A stretch of DNA of 64,000 bases from Lacrimispora indolis DSM 755 (GCF_000526995.1 NZ_AZUI01000001.1:1116001-1180000), one strand, 5' to 3'. Shown: positions 41,776 to 51,532, numbered from the stretch's first letter. Program-made: numbers and translations. The notes: generated by a model not told the origin, from the sequence alone.

Positions 41776-43047
41776 TTACAGATACAGCTGTAGATTTCCT
41801 GCATCGTCAAAGGGAATATCCATAAAATCCGACACCTTTCTGACCCGGCCTTTCTCCTTTACGCTTTCAAACGCCGGTCTGGATAAATATACTTCCTCCA
41901 GGGAATTGGTATTGCGGATGATGGCCAGCTTCAGCCTGCTTCCGTCAATCTGACCAGACGCTTTGATACAGCCTTGGAAAACCAGTTTCTCCGTCTCCAG
42001 GGTAACCGGAATCGCTGCAATCTCCGGATGCATTCCTGTGAGAGAATTGACGCATGTATACTCCTCATTGATCGCTCTCCTCAGACCTTGGGAAATAAAA
42101 TCTGCCATGCCGCAGCCGCTGGCATTTCCATCTGACTGAGGAGTCAGCCGCAGCACGCCAAGTGTCTCCACATGAGGACCGTCATTGGGGCGCCGGTTAA
42201 TCGGCCGTCCAATCACTGCCGGATCCATGCCGGTCCCGCTGATATTTTTGCCCTGTTCACAGACAATCAGGCAGTCAATATCATCCACATAGATTCTGGG
42301 CAGCATACGGACCGCCTGCTTTAAAATAAGCGGTTCCCTGGTAAGGATTTCCTCTTTCTGCAGCACAAAGATGTCCGCCAGCTGCTCATATCCATTTTCA
42401 GTCACTGCCACACCTGCCTTAACCTTCAGCTGCTCCAACGCGGCCTTGCCCACCCGTACCATATTAGGCCCCAGGTTGGGAGTTCCCAGGCTGTGGGTCA
42501 TTGCCGCTCCTTTATGCTTTGCTAAGCCGATCGCCATCATTTTCAGCAGCCCGCTCTGATATTCCTCACGAATGGATGTATGGGTTTTTATCCGGTTCAG
42601 CAGAATGATTCCGTCTGCTTCCCAGGCATTTTTGTCAATGTACACCGGAAGCCCCAATTCCGTTCTTGCCACCTCAACAACCTCCATACTGGATACGATG
42701 GGAGCGCCGGTACTCTCCTCTGTAATTCCAAGATTCGCCAGCATCCGCTGCTGGCCTTCTGCAGTCCCGCCGCCGTGGCTTCCCATAGCCGGAACAATAA
42801 AGGGGATTCCTCCGGAGTTCTTCACCAGTTCCACCAAAGTCTTCATGATCAGCTGATAACAGGCAATTCCCCGGCTTCCTCCTGTTATTGCGATCCGTTC
42901 TCCAGGGCGTATAAGAATCTGCTTTTGCTCCCATAGCATCCGCAGCTTCTGCTCCGGATCTTCAACCACGGTCCGGTCAAACTCCTGCTCCACCCTGCAC
43001 ACTTTAGGGATCTCATAGTTTTTCAGCATTTCTTCCAGCTTGGACAT
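41776..43047 (-). CDS. LarA-family nickel-pincer racemase/epimerase homologue (2)
   Basis: 423 residues, related to the protein of 36314-37621. Equivalent residues are present: H91 in PAMGSHGG, H156 in RIKTHTSI, K169 in SGLLKMMAIGL and H178/H185. It should act on a 2-hydroxyacid or sugar acid with a nickel-pincer cofactor made elsewhere. It follows an enolase-superfamily gene by 15 bases. Two LarA homologues serving one region suggest two related substrates or two stereocentres. DUF2088 proteins lacking racemase activity exist, so the activity is inferred. Confidence 0.78.
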   Translation of the reverse strand: MSKLEEMLKNYEIPKVCRVEQEFDRTVVEDPEQKLRMLWEQKQILIRPGERIAITGGSRGIACYQLIMKTLVELVKNSGGIPFIVPAMGSHGGGTAEGQQRMLANLGITEESTGAPIVSSMEVVEVARTELGLPVYIDKNAWEADGIILLNRIKTHTSIREEYQSGLLKMMAIGLAKHKGAAMTHSLGTPNLGPNMVRVGKAALEQLKVKAGVAVTENGYEQLADIFVLQKEEILTREPLILKQAVRMLPRIYVDDIDCLIVCEQGKNISGTGMDPAVIGRPINRRPNDGPHVETLGVLRLTPQSDGNASGCGMADFISQGLRRAINEEYTCVNSLTGMHPEIAAIPVTLETEKLVFQGCIKASGQIDGSRLKLAIIRNTNSLEEVYLSRPAFESVKEKGRVRKVSDFMDIPFDDAGNLQLYL

Positions 43048-43062
43048 TCCACCCCTCCCTGC

Positions 43063-44232
43063 CTAATAGGCCGCTCTTACGGCAAACGCCGTGTTGGAGG
43101 AAGACGCATAATAATAGCGGATGCTTTCGATCGTACCGTCCTCTTCCAGCTTCTTTAAATTCAGTCTGACAGGGCTTCCCTCAATATCAGGCAGGTATAG
43201 ACGCCCTCCTTTTTCCTCCGGTTTAACAGAAAGGCAATCACCTATAGGGCTTGTCATGGGCTCATGATTTTCCAGCAGTTCATTTTCATCGTACAGCGCG
43301 CCGAATACCGCATTGACCCACACCGTCCCTCCAGAGGAGAACCGCAGGCCTTTTTGATGGGCCAGCCCACGGATTTTCATAAGGTCTTCCATCCGGCTCA
43401 TTCTTCCCACTAGAGGCATTAAGTGGTCCACACCTTTTTCCGCATAGGTCTCAAACGCAAAATAATTTCTCATGGATTCCCCGTATCCGATTTTCATATT
43501 TACCTGTTCTCTCAGGCTTTTAATAGCGTTCATATCGTGGGAATGGACGGGCTCCTCATACCAGGCGGGCTCATAAGGACGAACCATACCGGCAAACGTC
43601 AAGGCGTCCTTCACATTCCAGACCTGATTTCCGTCAATTGCGATTTCAATATCCGGTCCTACAGCCTGGCGTACCTTCCTCATCCTTCTGACATCCCGCT
43701 CCATGTTCTTGCCCCAGTCACTTCCCACCTTGAATTTGATGGTTTTATATCCTTCGTTCACGTAGCGCACCATATCGGCTACCAGATCCTCATCCTCTGA
43801 CAGCAGGGAACCGCCGCCCTTATATGCCGCTGCCCAATCCTTCTTTGCTCCCAAAAAGCGGTGTAACGGCTTGTTCGCGCGCTTTGCCATGATCTCCAGC
43901 ATAATGTAATCAAGCTGCCCAAGATCCACGATCTGCCCGCTCTGGAAACCAAAATTTCGCATTTTCCAGTAAATATATTCATACCACTGGCTGTAGCTGC
44001 GGGTTTCTCCCGTCAGGATAAGCGGCAGAATATTATTGACAATTCCCAGAGAACAGAAGCTTTCTCCGTAATATCCTTCCAGGTCATAAATCCGTATCCA
44101 CCCCTGAAGAGGCACATAACTTCCAAATCCGCCGGTTGCGTCGCGCCACGGCTTTTTCACCGGTATCGGATGGAAATTATAAAACTCTGCTTTTGAAAAT
44201 GTGAAATTTTCGTTTTGATCAATAGGAAACAT
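43063..44232 (-). CDS. Enolase-superfamily (mandelate racemase/muconate lactonizing type) enzyme
   Basis: 389 residues. The catalytic Lys pair is K166-x-K168 in TIKFKVG. The three metal ligands are D200 (IDGNQ), E226 (WYEEP) and E252 (GYGES). The fully typical His/Asp dyad of mandelate racemase is not obvious after residue 270, where the sequence reads HLMPLVGRMSRMED. Such enzymes abstract a proton alpha to a carboxylate, and many dehydrate sugar acids. It starts an operon with the second LarA homologue, opposite the PrpR-like regulator gene. The substrate is unknown. Confidence 0.85.
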   Translation of the reverse strand: MFPIDQNENFTFSKAEFYNFHPIPVKKPWRDATGGFGSYVPLQGWIRIYDLEGYYGESFCSLGIVNNILPLILTGETRSYSQWYEYIYWKMRNFGFQSGQIVDLGQLDYIMLEIMAKRANKPLHRFLGAKKDWAAAYKGGGSLLSEDEDLVADMVRYVNEGYKTIKFKVGSDWGKNMERDVRRMRKVRQAVGPDIEIAIDGNQVWNVKDALTFAGMVRPYEPAWYEEPVHSHDMNAIKSLREQVNMKIGYGESMRNYFAFETYAEKGVDHLMPLVGRMSRMEDLMKIRGLAHQKGLRFSSGGTVWVNAVFGALYDENELLENHEPMTSPIGDCLSVKPEEKGGRLYLPDIEGSPVRLNLKKLEEDGTIESIRYYYASSSNTAFAVRAAY

Positions 44233-44262
44233 ATTTCCCCTCCTTTGTTTTATTTCATGACC

Positions 44263-44291
44263 ATTGTAAACTTTGTCAAAATATATGGCAA
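44263..44291 (-). promoter_or_regulatory. Promoter of the enolase-superfamily/LarA-2 operon
   Basis: On the minus strand TTGCCA (44291-44286), 17 bases, TACAAT (44268-44263), about 30 bases before the start codon. It is a sigma-A type promoter. Confidence 0.65.
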
Positions 44292-44329
44292 GTTTTTGTA
44301 ATTTTCTTGTTTATTTTGTTTCATTTTTA

Positions 44330-44357
44330 TTGCAATTACGTTTTATTGTTTTATAAT
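44330..44357 (+). promoter_or_regulatory. Promoter of the PrpR-like regulator gene
   Basis: TTGCAA at 44330-44335, 16 bases, TATAAT at 44352-44357. TGTTTCA (44317-44323) and TGAAACA (44369-44375) flank it as an inverted pair and could bind the regulator itself. Confidence 0.6.
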
Positions 44358-44405
44358 AGAAACATAATTGAAACATCACAAGAACGGCCATGAAAGGAGT
44401 ATTTT

Positions 44406-46334
44406 ATGACCAATATCGTTTTAATCGCCTCCGGAGACTCCATCTCCAACTTAGGGAAGCAGCTTCAAAAGAAACTTGCCTTTCCGGAATCCCTTTCCAT
44501 CGTAAATACCTATATGGAACAGGCTGTAGAATATGCACGCCGCCATCTTCCAGCGGGCACGGACGTGATCATCGCCCGGGGAAACACCGCCAAACTCTTA
44601 AAGGCCTCCCATATTCCGGTTCCCATTGTAACGATCCCCATCAAGGACTCTGAATTGATCCGCTCCATCACCACAGCCACGGAACTATATGGGGAAGAGG
44701 ATTCTCAGATCGCCTACATTGGGATGGAAGACGTCATACAATCTGTCAGCGGCTTTCTGGATATCCTTCACCGGAAAATCCGCCTCTACAGCGTAGAAAA
44801 CAGCCAGGACATCTATGACAACATTCTCCGCGCCAAAAGGGAACACATAAACATAGTGATCGGAGGTGTTTACACCCAGGAACTGGCTGAGAAAAACGGA
44901 CTGAAATGCGTCCTTTTGGAAAGCTCCATGGAATCCTTAAAAGAGGCCTACGAACGGGCCCTGGAAGTGCAAAAGGGAGTTATGCTCCAGAGAAAAAAGC
45001 TTCAGGAACGAATCATCATGATGAATGCCATTTCCGACGGAATCATCGGAATCAATGAAAAGGGCAGGATCAATCTGTTTAATTCCTCTGCCCAAGGCCT
45101 GCTCCGGTATTCCGAAGAGGAAATTACAGGGAAACCTTATTCCACGCTGTTTTCCGGCGCAGAGACGGCCATCATCAACCGGATCCTGCTTCGGGGCGAT
45201 GAAATAAAAGGGCACGCGGCTGTCATCAGAGGTGCGGAATGCATTCTTGACTTTCATCCGGTCATGATCAAAGAGCGGAGCAAAGGCGTAATTATCATCG
45301 TAAGATCCCTGCCGGATTCCGGCGTTTCTGCAACAGCCGGGACGGACTCGGACGGAACCTCCCCCAGACAGCCGGCCGAAAAATTCTCTAAAGGACGCCC
45401 GGCGGGAAAACATCCCGCTTTCCTGACAGCCTGCTCCATGGCAAGGCGGTATGCGCCACAGGACGCTCCTGTGCTGATCGTAGGCGAAAGCGGCACAGGA
45501 AAAACTGTATTTGCCAAATGGATTCATGATTTAAGTTCCAGGAGCGGTGAACTCTTTCTCATCCGGGACAGCCGCCTTCTGTCCTTGGAAGATTTTTTGT
45601 CCGCTAACCGGGGAACGTTGTATATTCGTGACATCGAACAGATTTCCGATCCCATATCCGCCCTTTTAGCCGGGCTTCTGGAAACACATACCATAATCCT
45701 TCCTAATCACACTTGCCGGGATCTGGATGTCCGCATCATTGCCGGTTCCACCCAAAGCCTGCCCGGCCCTCTTCCTGACAGATTATATTACAGCCTGAAC
45801 ACCTTTTTACTTCCTTTGCCTGCGCTGCGCCAACGCAAAAGTGACATCTGCCCGCTTTTTTCCGAAATGGCGAAAGCATACAGACAGGAAACACCCGGCC
45901 CGGCGTTGCAGGAAAGCATTCCTTTCCCCTCTGGTGCGGAAGAATTGCTGGAATCTTATTTCTGGCCAGGTAATTTAAGCCAGCTGAAAAGCCTTTGCCG
46001 GCGTTTTACCTCTTTTGCACCTGAGGAGCTGACTCTTGATTTTATAAAGAAAAATCTGGATGACAGTGCTTATTACGCACACCTCACCCAGAAAGATTTT
46101 TCCATATCAGACTTTGCGGTCTCCGCCGAGAAAAAAGGCTTTATGATCAACCACAGACTGGTTACATTTGAAGAGCTGCTCACCTTAGACCGCTGCTGCC
46201 AGGGTCACAAAGGCGCGCTTGCCAAAGAGCTTGGAGTCAGCCGTTCTACCCTGTGGCGTTATTTTAAAATTATGGACCAGGCGAAAGGCGAAGATCAAAG
46301 CCCTAAGATCTGCCGTCAAATGGAAGGCCGATAA
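44406..46334 (+). CDS. PrpR-type regulator with PAS and degenerate AAA+ domain (no GAFTGA loop)
   Basis: 642 residues: PrpR N-terminal receptor domain (about 1-190), a short helix, a PAS domain (about 205-310, AISDGIIGINEKGRINLFNS), a Ser/Pro-rich linker, an AAA+ domain (about 340-550) and a Fis-type HTH at the end (AKELGVSRSTLWRYF). Walker A GESGTGKT is at 360-367. The segment carrying the sigma-54 contact motif GAFTGA is missing: LFLIRDSRLLSLEDFLSAN runs straight into RGTLYIRDIEQ. Such proteins cannot remodel sigma-54 polymerase in the usual way and may act as a sigma-A regulator, like TyrR. It is divergent from the enolase-superfamily/LarA operon. Confidence 0.85.
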   Translation: MTNIVLIASGDSISNLGKQLQKKLAFPESLSIVNTYMEQAVEYARRHLPAGTDVIIARGNTAKLLKASHIPVPIVTIPIKDSELIRSITTATELYGEEDSQIAYIGMEDVIQSVSGFLDILHRKIRLYSVENSQDIYDNILRAKREHINIVIGGVYTQELAEKNGLKCVLLESSMESLKEAYERALEVQKGVMLQRKKLQERIIMMNAISDGIIGINEKGRINLFNSSAQGLLRYSEEEITGKPYSTLFSGAETAIINRILLRGDEIKGHAAVIRGAECILDFHPVMIKERSKGVIIIVRSLPDSGVSATAGTDSDGTSPRQPAEKFSKGRPAGKHPAFLTACSMARRYAPQDAPVLIVGESGTGKTVFAKWIHDLSSRSGELFLIRDSRLLSLEDFLSANRGTLYIRDIEQISDPISALLAGLLETHTIILPNHTCRDLDVRIIAGSTQSLPGPLPDRLYYSLNTFLLPLPALRQRKSDICPLFSEMAKAYRQETPGPALQESIPFPSGAEELLESYFWPGNLSQLKSLCRRFTSFAPEELTLDFIKKNLDDSAYYAHLTQKDFSISDFAVSAEKKGFMINHRLVTFEELLTLDRCCQGHKGALAKELGVSRSTLWRYFKIMDQAKGEDQSPKICRQMEGR

Positions 46335-47346
46335 ATCCTTCAATCAGCTTTAAGGTCTGTTCCATTCCTTTCTCATGGGTCCGTTCCGTCCCATGGGAAG
46401 CATGGACTCCCGGCCCGATCAATGCCCCCCGGATATTATGCCCTCCCTTCATGGCGGCCCCCACATCAGAGCCGTAATGAGGAAATACATCCACCGCATA
46501 ATCCAGGCCCCTCTCCTTTGCGACGGCGATGAGGCGGTTCGTCATTTCATAGTCATAAGGACCGGTGGAATCCTGGGCGCAGATGGATACCTTTCTTTCA
46601 TTCCCGGTTAAGTCATCCCCCAGGGCCCCCATGTCCACTGCAAGAAATTCCTCTATGTCTTCCGGGATCCAGCTGGCGCCAAACCCAACCTCTTCGTAAT
46701 TGCTGATCACTATTTTTAAGGTCCTTTCCGGCTTGTGCCCGGACTTAAAAATATCCTTTAACACTCCCAGAAGAATGGCCACGGAGGCCTTGTCATCCAA
46801 GTGGCGGGACTTGATGAACCCGCTTTTCGTATGGACAAACATGGGGTCAAAGCTGATGTAATCTCCAGGAGCTATTTCAAGGTCCTTTACATCATCAGCG
46901 CTTTCAGCCAATTCATCCAGGCGTATCTCCATATTTCTGGCCTTTCTCTCCAGGGTCCTGGCATTGTCATAGGTGTGGACAGATGGCTCTTTTGTAAGGA
47001 TGGTCCCGGTGTAGGTTTTCCCGGTCCTGGTGTGAATTTTACAGTACATCCCTTCGATGGTCTCCATCATATAGCCTCCAACCGGCACAAGGGTGAGCAT
47101 CCCTGCCGGGGTGATGGAGCGGACCATTGCCCCTAAAGTATCCACATGGGCGGATAAGCCTAAAACCTCCTGTTTCTGCCCTGGAACTTCAATGATCAGG
47201 CCTCCTTTCCTGTTATAGGCAAAGGAACAGCCAAATTTTTCAGCTTCCTCCTCAACCGCCTGCATGACTTCCCTGGTATAACCGCTGGGGCTTGGAATAT
47301 TAACGATTTTTTCTAACATTGATATGACATATGACATGGTTTCCAT
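46303..47346 (-). CDS. M42-family metallo-aminopeptidase (FrvX/PepA-like)
   Basis: 347 residues. Metal-site motifs of M42 peptidases are present: H67 and D69 in SAHVDTLG, the bridging Asp in RHLDDKAS, the catalytic Glu pair in NYEEVGFG, VDMGAL, and the late His in GVHASHGTERTH. M42 enzymes form dodecameric TET particles that remove N-terminal residues from peptides in the cytoplasm. The 3' end overlaps the 3' end of the PrpR-like gene by 32 bases on the opposite strand. The protein stands alone and is probably housekeeping. Confidence 0.9.
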   Translation of the reverse strand: METMSYVISMLEKIVNIPSPSGYTREVMQAVEEEAEKFGCSFAYNRKGGLIIEVPGQKQEVLGLSAHVDTLGAMVRSITPAGMLTLVPVGGYMMETIEGMYCKIHTRTGKTYTGTILTKEPSVHTYDNARTLERKARNMEIRLDELAESADDVKDLEIAPGDYISFDPMFVHTKSGFIKSRHLDDKASVAILLGVLKDIFKSGHKPERTLKIVISNYEEVGFGASWIPEDIEEFLAVDMGALGDDLTGNERKVSICAQDSTGPYDYEMTNRLIAVAKERGLDYAVDVFPHYGSDVGAAMKGGHNIRGALIGPGVHASHGTERTHEKGMEQTLKLIEGFIGLPFDGRS

Positions 47347-47391
47347 GGTAATTTACCTTCTTCTTTCTTTATTTTTCTTTTTACAATCCTT

Positions 47392-48279
47392 TCACAAGGA
47401 ATGTAAGTTCCTGTATTCGCTGGGCGTACAGCCATAGCTTCTTAAAAATAGCTTGGAATAATAGCTGAGATGATTAAAGCCGCATGTAAGGGCGACCTGG
47501 GTGATGCTGGCAGCTGAGTCCTTTAAAAGGCCCCGGCTCACCTCCAGCCTGTATGAATTTAGAAAATCAATGGGTGACTGCTGCAGATAACGTTTGAAAA
47601 TGATGCAGCATTTGCTCCTGCATATGCTTCCCGCCGCCGCAATATCAGATAAGGTCAGCTTTTCCGTATAATGCTGGTAAATATAAGACACCATATCCTT
47701 TTGGGCTGAAATATCGGAACCAGCCTGTCCGGCTGTTTCCGGGGATATGGCTTCACACCGCTCACAAAGCCGTTTCCATAAAGCGAGCATGATCCCTATT
47801 ACCTCGATCTCGTAGGCAATGGAGGCCTGCTCCTTTGAAAAATAAATCTGATCAAGCTGGGCCGCCGTCTCCCTTCCCTCGCTGCTTAAACCGTCAAAGT
47901 AAATATATTCCATGCCTTGGTTTTCCATAATCGGGGCTATGTACTTTTGAAAAAGCAGTTTATTTCCTGTAAATAACTGGGGGTGGAACAGGATACAGAT
48001 AAAATCACAGTCCTGCCGATTGCAGGAATAACCGTAGTGCATCTGTCTGGCATTGACCATAAGGCAGTCATTCTTTTTAAGCAATACCCTTTTTCCATTT
48101 ACATGGTAGTTCATCTGACCTTTTAAAATGCGGATGAATTCTAAGTCTTCATGCCAGTGGCAAAGGGCCTTCCAATCAGGATAATCTGACAGCTTATCCC
48201 TCTGGATATAAAGCGGAATCCCCATCTGGTCATAACGGACAATTTCAGAGGCATCCTGCATGACATTGGTATCTATCAT
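47392..48279 (-). CDS. AraC-family transcriptional regulator with cupin domain
   Basis: 295 residues. An N-terminal cupin-like sensing domain (HWHEDLEFIRILKGQMNYHVN, residues about 41-61) is followed by a C-terminal double HTH (LTLSDIAAAGSICRSKC and ALTCGFNHLSYYSKLFLRSYGCTPSEYR; parts). This architecture is typical of regulators for sugar or glycoside uptake genes in Clostridia. No transport operon is adjacent, so its target is unclear. The upstream region is A/T-rich and shared with the divergent histidinol phosphatase gene. Confidence 0.9.
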   Translation of the reverse strand: MIDTNVMQDASEIVRYDQMGIPLYIQRDKLSDYPDWKALCHWHEDLEFIRILKGQMNYHVNGKRVLLKKNDCLMVNARQMHYGYSCNRQDCDFICILFHPQLFTGNKLLFQKYIAPIMENQGMEYIYFDGLSSEGRETAAQLDQIYFSKEQASIAYEIEVIGIMLALWKRLCERCEAISPETAGQAGSDISAQKDMVSYIYQHYTEKLTLSDIAAAGSICRSKCCIIFKRYLQQSPIDFLNSYRLEVSRGLLKDSAASITQVALTCGFNHLSYYSKLFLRSYGCTPSEYRNLHSL

Positions 48280-48447
48280 AAAATTCCCTTCACCTTCTCT
48301 AAATACGATTGTTATAATAAATAAAAATAATTGTGTTAGATAAGTGGGTCTCAGTGCATTATCATTATATCATATAAATCATAAACCGGCAAAGAAGGTT
48401 GAAAGAAAAATCATTTGTACACGAAAATAAGGATGGAGGAACAAGGC

Positions 48448-49233
48448 ATGCTGTCAGACTATCATGTGCACTCTTATTACAGCGATGATTCAGAGTGTCC
48501 CATGGAAGAAATAATACAAAGGGCGGTTCTTTTGGGATTTGATGAAATTGCATTTACAGAACATGTGGATCATGGAGTAAAAACCAATTTAAATTGTGAT
48601 TATGAAAGTTATTTTAAAGAAATAAAAGAAATGAAAGAAAAGTACAAGGGAAAATTAACTATAAAAACAGGGATTGAGTTCGGGGTTCAGACTCACACTA
48701 TCCCCCTTTTCCAAAAGGATTTTGAAGCCTATTCCTTTGATTTCGTCATTCTGAGCAATCATCAGGTGGATGATAAAGAGTTCTGGAATTACCAGTTCCA
48801 GGAGGGAAAGAGCCAGAAGGAATTTCAAACCGCTTATTATCAGGCCATTTATGAAGTTGTGCAGGCATATAAGAACTATTCCGTTCTTGGCCATCTGGAT
48901 ATGATCAAACGGTATGACACCTATGGGGAATATCCGGACAGCAAAATCATGGATACGGTGGAAAAAATACTCCGCCAGGTCATTGCCGACAAAAAAGGAG
49001 TTGAAGTGAACACCTCCTGTTTCAGATATGGCCTAAAGGACTTAACACCCTCCAGGGAGATCCTGAAACGATATCTTGAGTTAGGCGGAACCATCCTTAC
49101 CATTGGCTCAGATAGTCATAAAATTGAGCATTTGGGAAATCACATTCAGGAAGTAAAAGGGATGTTAAAAGATATAGGATTCAAACAGTTCTGCACTTTT
49201 AAGAACATGCAGCCCACTTACTGGGAACTATAA
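48448..49233 (+). CDS. PHP-family histidinol phosphatase
   Basis: 261 residues from the ATG at 48448 (GGAGGAACAAGGC upstream), chosen because DYHVHSYYSDDSE then falls at the normal N-terminus. The PHP motifs are visible: HVH with downstream FTEH (residues 44-47), HLDMIKRYD near 150 and a C-terminal SDSH. The HisK-type enzyme removes phosphate from L-histidinol phosphate in histidine synthesis using a trinuclear metal centre. No other his gene is nearby, which is common for this gene in Firmicutes. Other PHP phosphoesterases are possible. Confidence 0.87.
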   Translation: MLSDYHVHSYYSDDSECPMEEIIQRAVLLGFDEIAFTEHVDHGVKTNLNCDYESYFKEIKEMKEKYKGKLTIKTGIEFGVQTHTIPLFQKDFEAYSFDFVILSNHQVDDKEFWNYQFQEGKSQKEFQTAYYQAIYEVVQAYKNYSVLGHLDMIKRYDTYGEYPDSKIMDTVEKILRQVIADKKGVEVNTSCFRYGLKDLTPSREILKRYLELGGTILTIGSDSHKIEHLGNHIQEVKGMLKDIGFKQFCTFKNMQPTYWEL

Positions 49234-49236
49234 TAA

Positions 49237-49281
49237 GGTGATGCCCTTCCGGCGGTCATTGACCGCCGGAAGGGCATCACC
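49237..49281. terminator. Bidirectional terminator between the PHP phosphatase gene and glnN
   Basis: A perfect 22-bp inverted repeat (49237-49258 and 49260-49281), GC-rich in the centre (TTCCGGCGGTC/GACCGCCGGAA). It lies 3 bases after the PHP stop codon and 22 before the glnN stop. Short T-rich flanks (CTCTCTTATTT) follow on the plus strand. Confidence 0.85.
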
Positions 49282-49303
49282 TCTCTTATTTCACAGCCTG
49301 CTG

Positions 49304-51421
49304 CTACACTTCAAAGATCAGATCTCCATAGCTTGGCATTGGCCATAATTCTTTGTCTACCATCATCTCCAGCTTATCTGCAGGCGCCCGGAGGGCTGCC
49401 ATGGCAGGCACGGCCTCATCATGGTAAGCAGTTGCCTGCTCCTTGTTGCCTTCGACTGCCGCACATTTCTCAGCAACATCATTCAAACCGGCCAGAGCCA
49501 CCTTCATGTCGGAAAGGAGGGCGCTCACTTCGATAAGAAGCTCTTCCTGAACGCTGATATCAGCTACCGGACAAGCTGCCTTTACCTTTCCAAGGGAATC
49601 GGCCAGCAGGGAGGCGTATTTCACGGCCGCCGGGATGATCTGCTTTCCGGCCATATCAATCATGGTCTTTGCCTCAATGTTAATGGCCTTGCTGTAGGCC
49701 TCATATTCAATCTCAACCCTGGATTCCAGTTCAGCCTTTGTGAATACCTTGAATTCCTCAAACATTTTCACGGAAGCCTCCGTTGTTAAGGCAGGAATGG
49801 CTTCCACCATTGATTTAAGGTTTGGAAGGCCTCTTCTTTCAGCCTCTTCCACCCAGGCATCGGAATAACCGTTGCCGTTGAAAATGATTCTTCTATGGGA
49901 ACACAGCTGCTCTTTGATCATGTCATGGACTGCTGTGTCAAAATCAGCCGCCTTCTCAAGGATATCTGCTGCTTCCTTAAATGCTTCAGCCGTAATGGTG
50001 TTTAAAACCACATTGGGAGAAGAAATGGAATCAGAGGAACCCACCATGCGGAACTCGAATTTATTGCCGGTAAATGCAAAGGGGGAGGTCCTGTTTCTGT
50101 CCGTTGCATCCTTGAATAAATCAGGAAGTGTTCTTACTCCTGTCTTTAAGGTACCGCCTGCCTTGGAACGGGTAGCCTCTCCTGTGCTGCAAAGCTGATC
50201 CACTACATCCTCTAACTGCTCTCCAATAAACACGGAGATAATGGCAGGAGGTGCTTCATTTGCTCCAAGCCTGTGGTCATTTCCTACATCAGCTGCAGAT
50301 TCACGAAGCAGATCCGCATGTTTGTCAACCGCCTTTAAGATACAGGACAGAACCAAAAGGAACTGAATGTTCTCGTGAGGAGTTTCTCCGGGATTTAATA
50401 AGTTGATCCCGTCATCTGTAGTCAGGGACCAGTTATTATGCTTACCGGAGCCATTGACTCCTGCAAAGGGCTTTTCATGAAGCAGGCAGTTTAATCCATG
50501 ACGGCCTGCCACCTTTTTTAAGGACTCCATTACCAACTGGTTATGGTCAACAGCCACGTTTGCCTGTTCAAATATGGGAGCCAGCTCATGCTGGGCAGGA
50601 GCAACTTCATTATGCTGGGTCTTTGCCGGTACTCCCAGCTTCCAAAGCTCTTCATTTACTTCCTTCATATAAGCCGCGATCCTCTCACGGATGGAACCGA
50701 AGTAATGATCCTCCAACTCCTGTCCCTTAGGAGGCATTGCACCGAACAGGGTGCGTCCGGCATAAATTAAATCTTTTCTCTGCAAATACTTTTCATGGTC
50801 AACCAGGAAATATTCCTGCTCGGCTCCTACGGAAGGGGTCACTCTCTTGGAGGTGGTATTTCCGAATAATTTTAAGATTCTTAATGCCTGCTCGTCAACA
50901 GCCTCCATGGATCTTAAGAGAGGTGTCTTTTTGTCAAGAGCTTCTCCCGTATAAGAGCAGAAAGCAGTAGGAATGCAAAGGGTAACGCCGATGGCATCTT
51001 CCCTTAAAAATGCCGGTGAAGTGCAGTCCCAGGCGGTATAGCCCCTTGCCTCAAAGGTTGCCCTTAAGCCGCCGGACGGAAAAGAAGAAGCATCCGGCTC
51101 GCCTTTTACCAGCTCTTTACCGGAAAATTCCATGATCACCTTTCCTTCGGCCGTAGGTGAAGAAATGAAGGAATCATGCTTTTCAGCGGTAATGCCCGTA
51201 AGGGGCTGAAACCAGTGGGTGTAGTGGGTTGCCCCTCTTTCAATGGCCCAGTCCTTCATGGCATGGGCTACCACGTCGGCAATCGAAGGATCCAGCTCTG
51301 AGCCATCCTCAATGGTTTTCTTTATTTTTTTGAAAACAGACTTTGGTAAACGTTCTCTCATTACTGCTTCGTTAAATACATTCCTACCGAACAGCTCGGC
51401 TACATTTATAACTTCGCTCAT
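49304..51421 (-). CDS. glnN: Glutamine synthetase, type III
   Basis: 705 residues, the GSIII length, distinct from GlnA (about 450). Signature segments are [17 protein letters not shown] near residues 263-279, [11 protein letters not shown] near 325, and [15 protein letters not shown] near 383. It forms glutamine from glutamate, ammonia and ATP as a dodecamer in the cytoplasm. A strong GGGAGGATGG precedes the ATG. GSIII is frequent in Bacteroides, cyanobacteria and Clostridia. It is a single gene between two terminators; no nitrogen regulator site was recognised, and its promoter is not evident in the 80 bases after the fba terminator. Confidence 0.95.
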   Translation of the reverse strand: MSEVINVAELFGRNVFNEAVMRERLPKSVFKKIKKTIEDGSELDPSIADVVAHAMKDWAIERGATHYTHWFQPLTGITAEKHDSFISSPTAEGKVIMEFSGKELVKGEPDASSFPSGGLRATFEARGYTAWDCTSPAFLREDAIGVTLCIPTAFCSYTGEALDKKTPLLRSMEAVDEQALRILKLFGNTTSKRVTPSVGAEQEYFLVDHEKYLQRKDLIYAGRTLFGAMPPKGQELEDHYFGSIRERIAAYMKEVNEELWKLGVPAKTQHNEVAPAQHELAPIFEQANVAVDHNQLVMESLKKVAGRHGLNCLLHEKPFAGVNGSGKHNNWSLTTDDGINLLNPGETPHENIQFLLVLSCILKAVDKHADLLRESAADVGNDHRLGANEAPPAIISVFIGEQLEDVVDQLCSTGEATRSKAGGTLKTGVRTLPDLFKDATDRNRTSPFAFTGNKFEFRMVGSSDSISSPNVVLNTITAEAFKEAADILEKAADFDTAVHDMIKEQLCSHRRIIFNGNGYSDAWVEEAERRGLPNLKSMVEAIPALTTEASVKMFEEFKVFTKAELESRVEIEYEAYSKAINIEAKTMIDMAGKQIIPAAVKYASLLADSLGKVKAACPVADISVQEELLIEVSALLSDMKVALAGLNDVAEKCAAVEGNKEQATAYHDEAVPAMAALRAPADKLEMMVDKELWPMPSYGDLIFEV

Positions 51422-51497
51422 AAATTTTCCATCCTCCCATATTTCGATAAGTCAAACTGCTTTTTAGTCTCCTCACGATCTGAATATGCGCATACAT

Positions 51498-51532
51498 CAG
51501 AAAAGGCGCCCTCCCGGTATAAGGAGAACGCC
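51498..51532 (-). terminator. Terminator behind the fructose-bisphosphate aldolase gene
   Basis: On the minus strand GGCGTTCTCC (51532-51523) pairs fully with GGAGGGCGCC (51514-51505), counting two G-U pairs, followed by TTTTCT. It lies 67 bases after the aldolase stop. Confidence 0.8.

Noticed and set aside
44286..44301. TGGCA with a downstream TTG, resembling a sigma-54 -24/-12 promoter near the PrpR-like regulator
   Set aside because: Spacing and the GC element do not fit the consensus, and a good sigma-A promoter on the other strand explains the TGGCAA.
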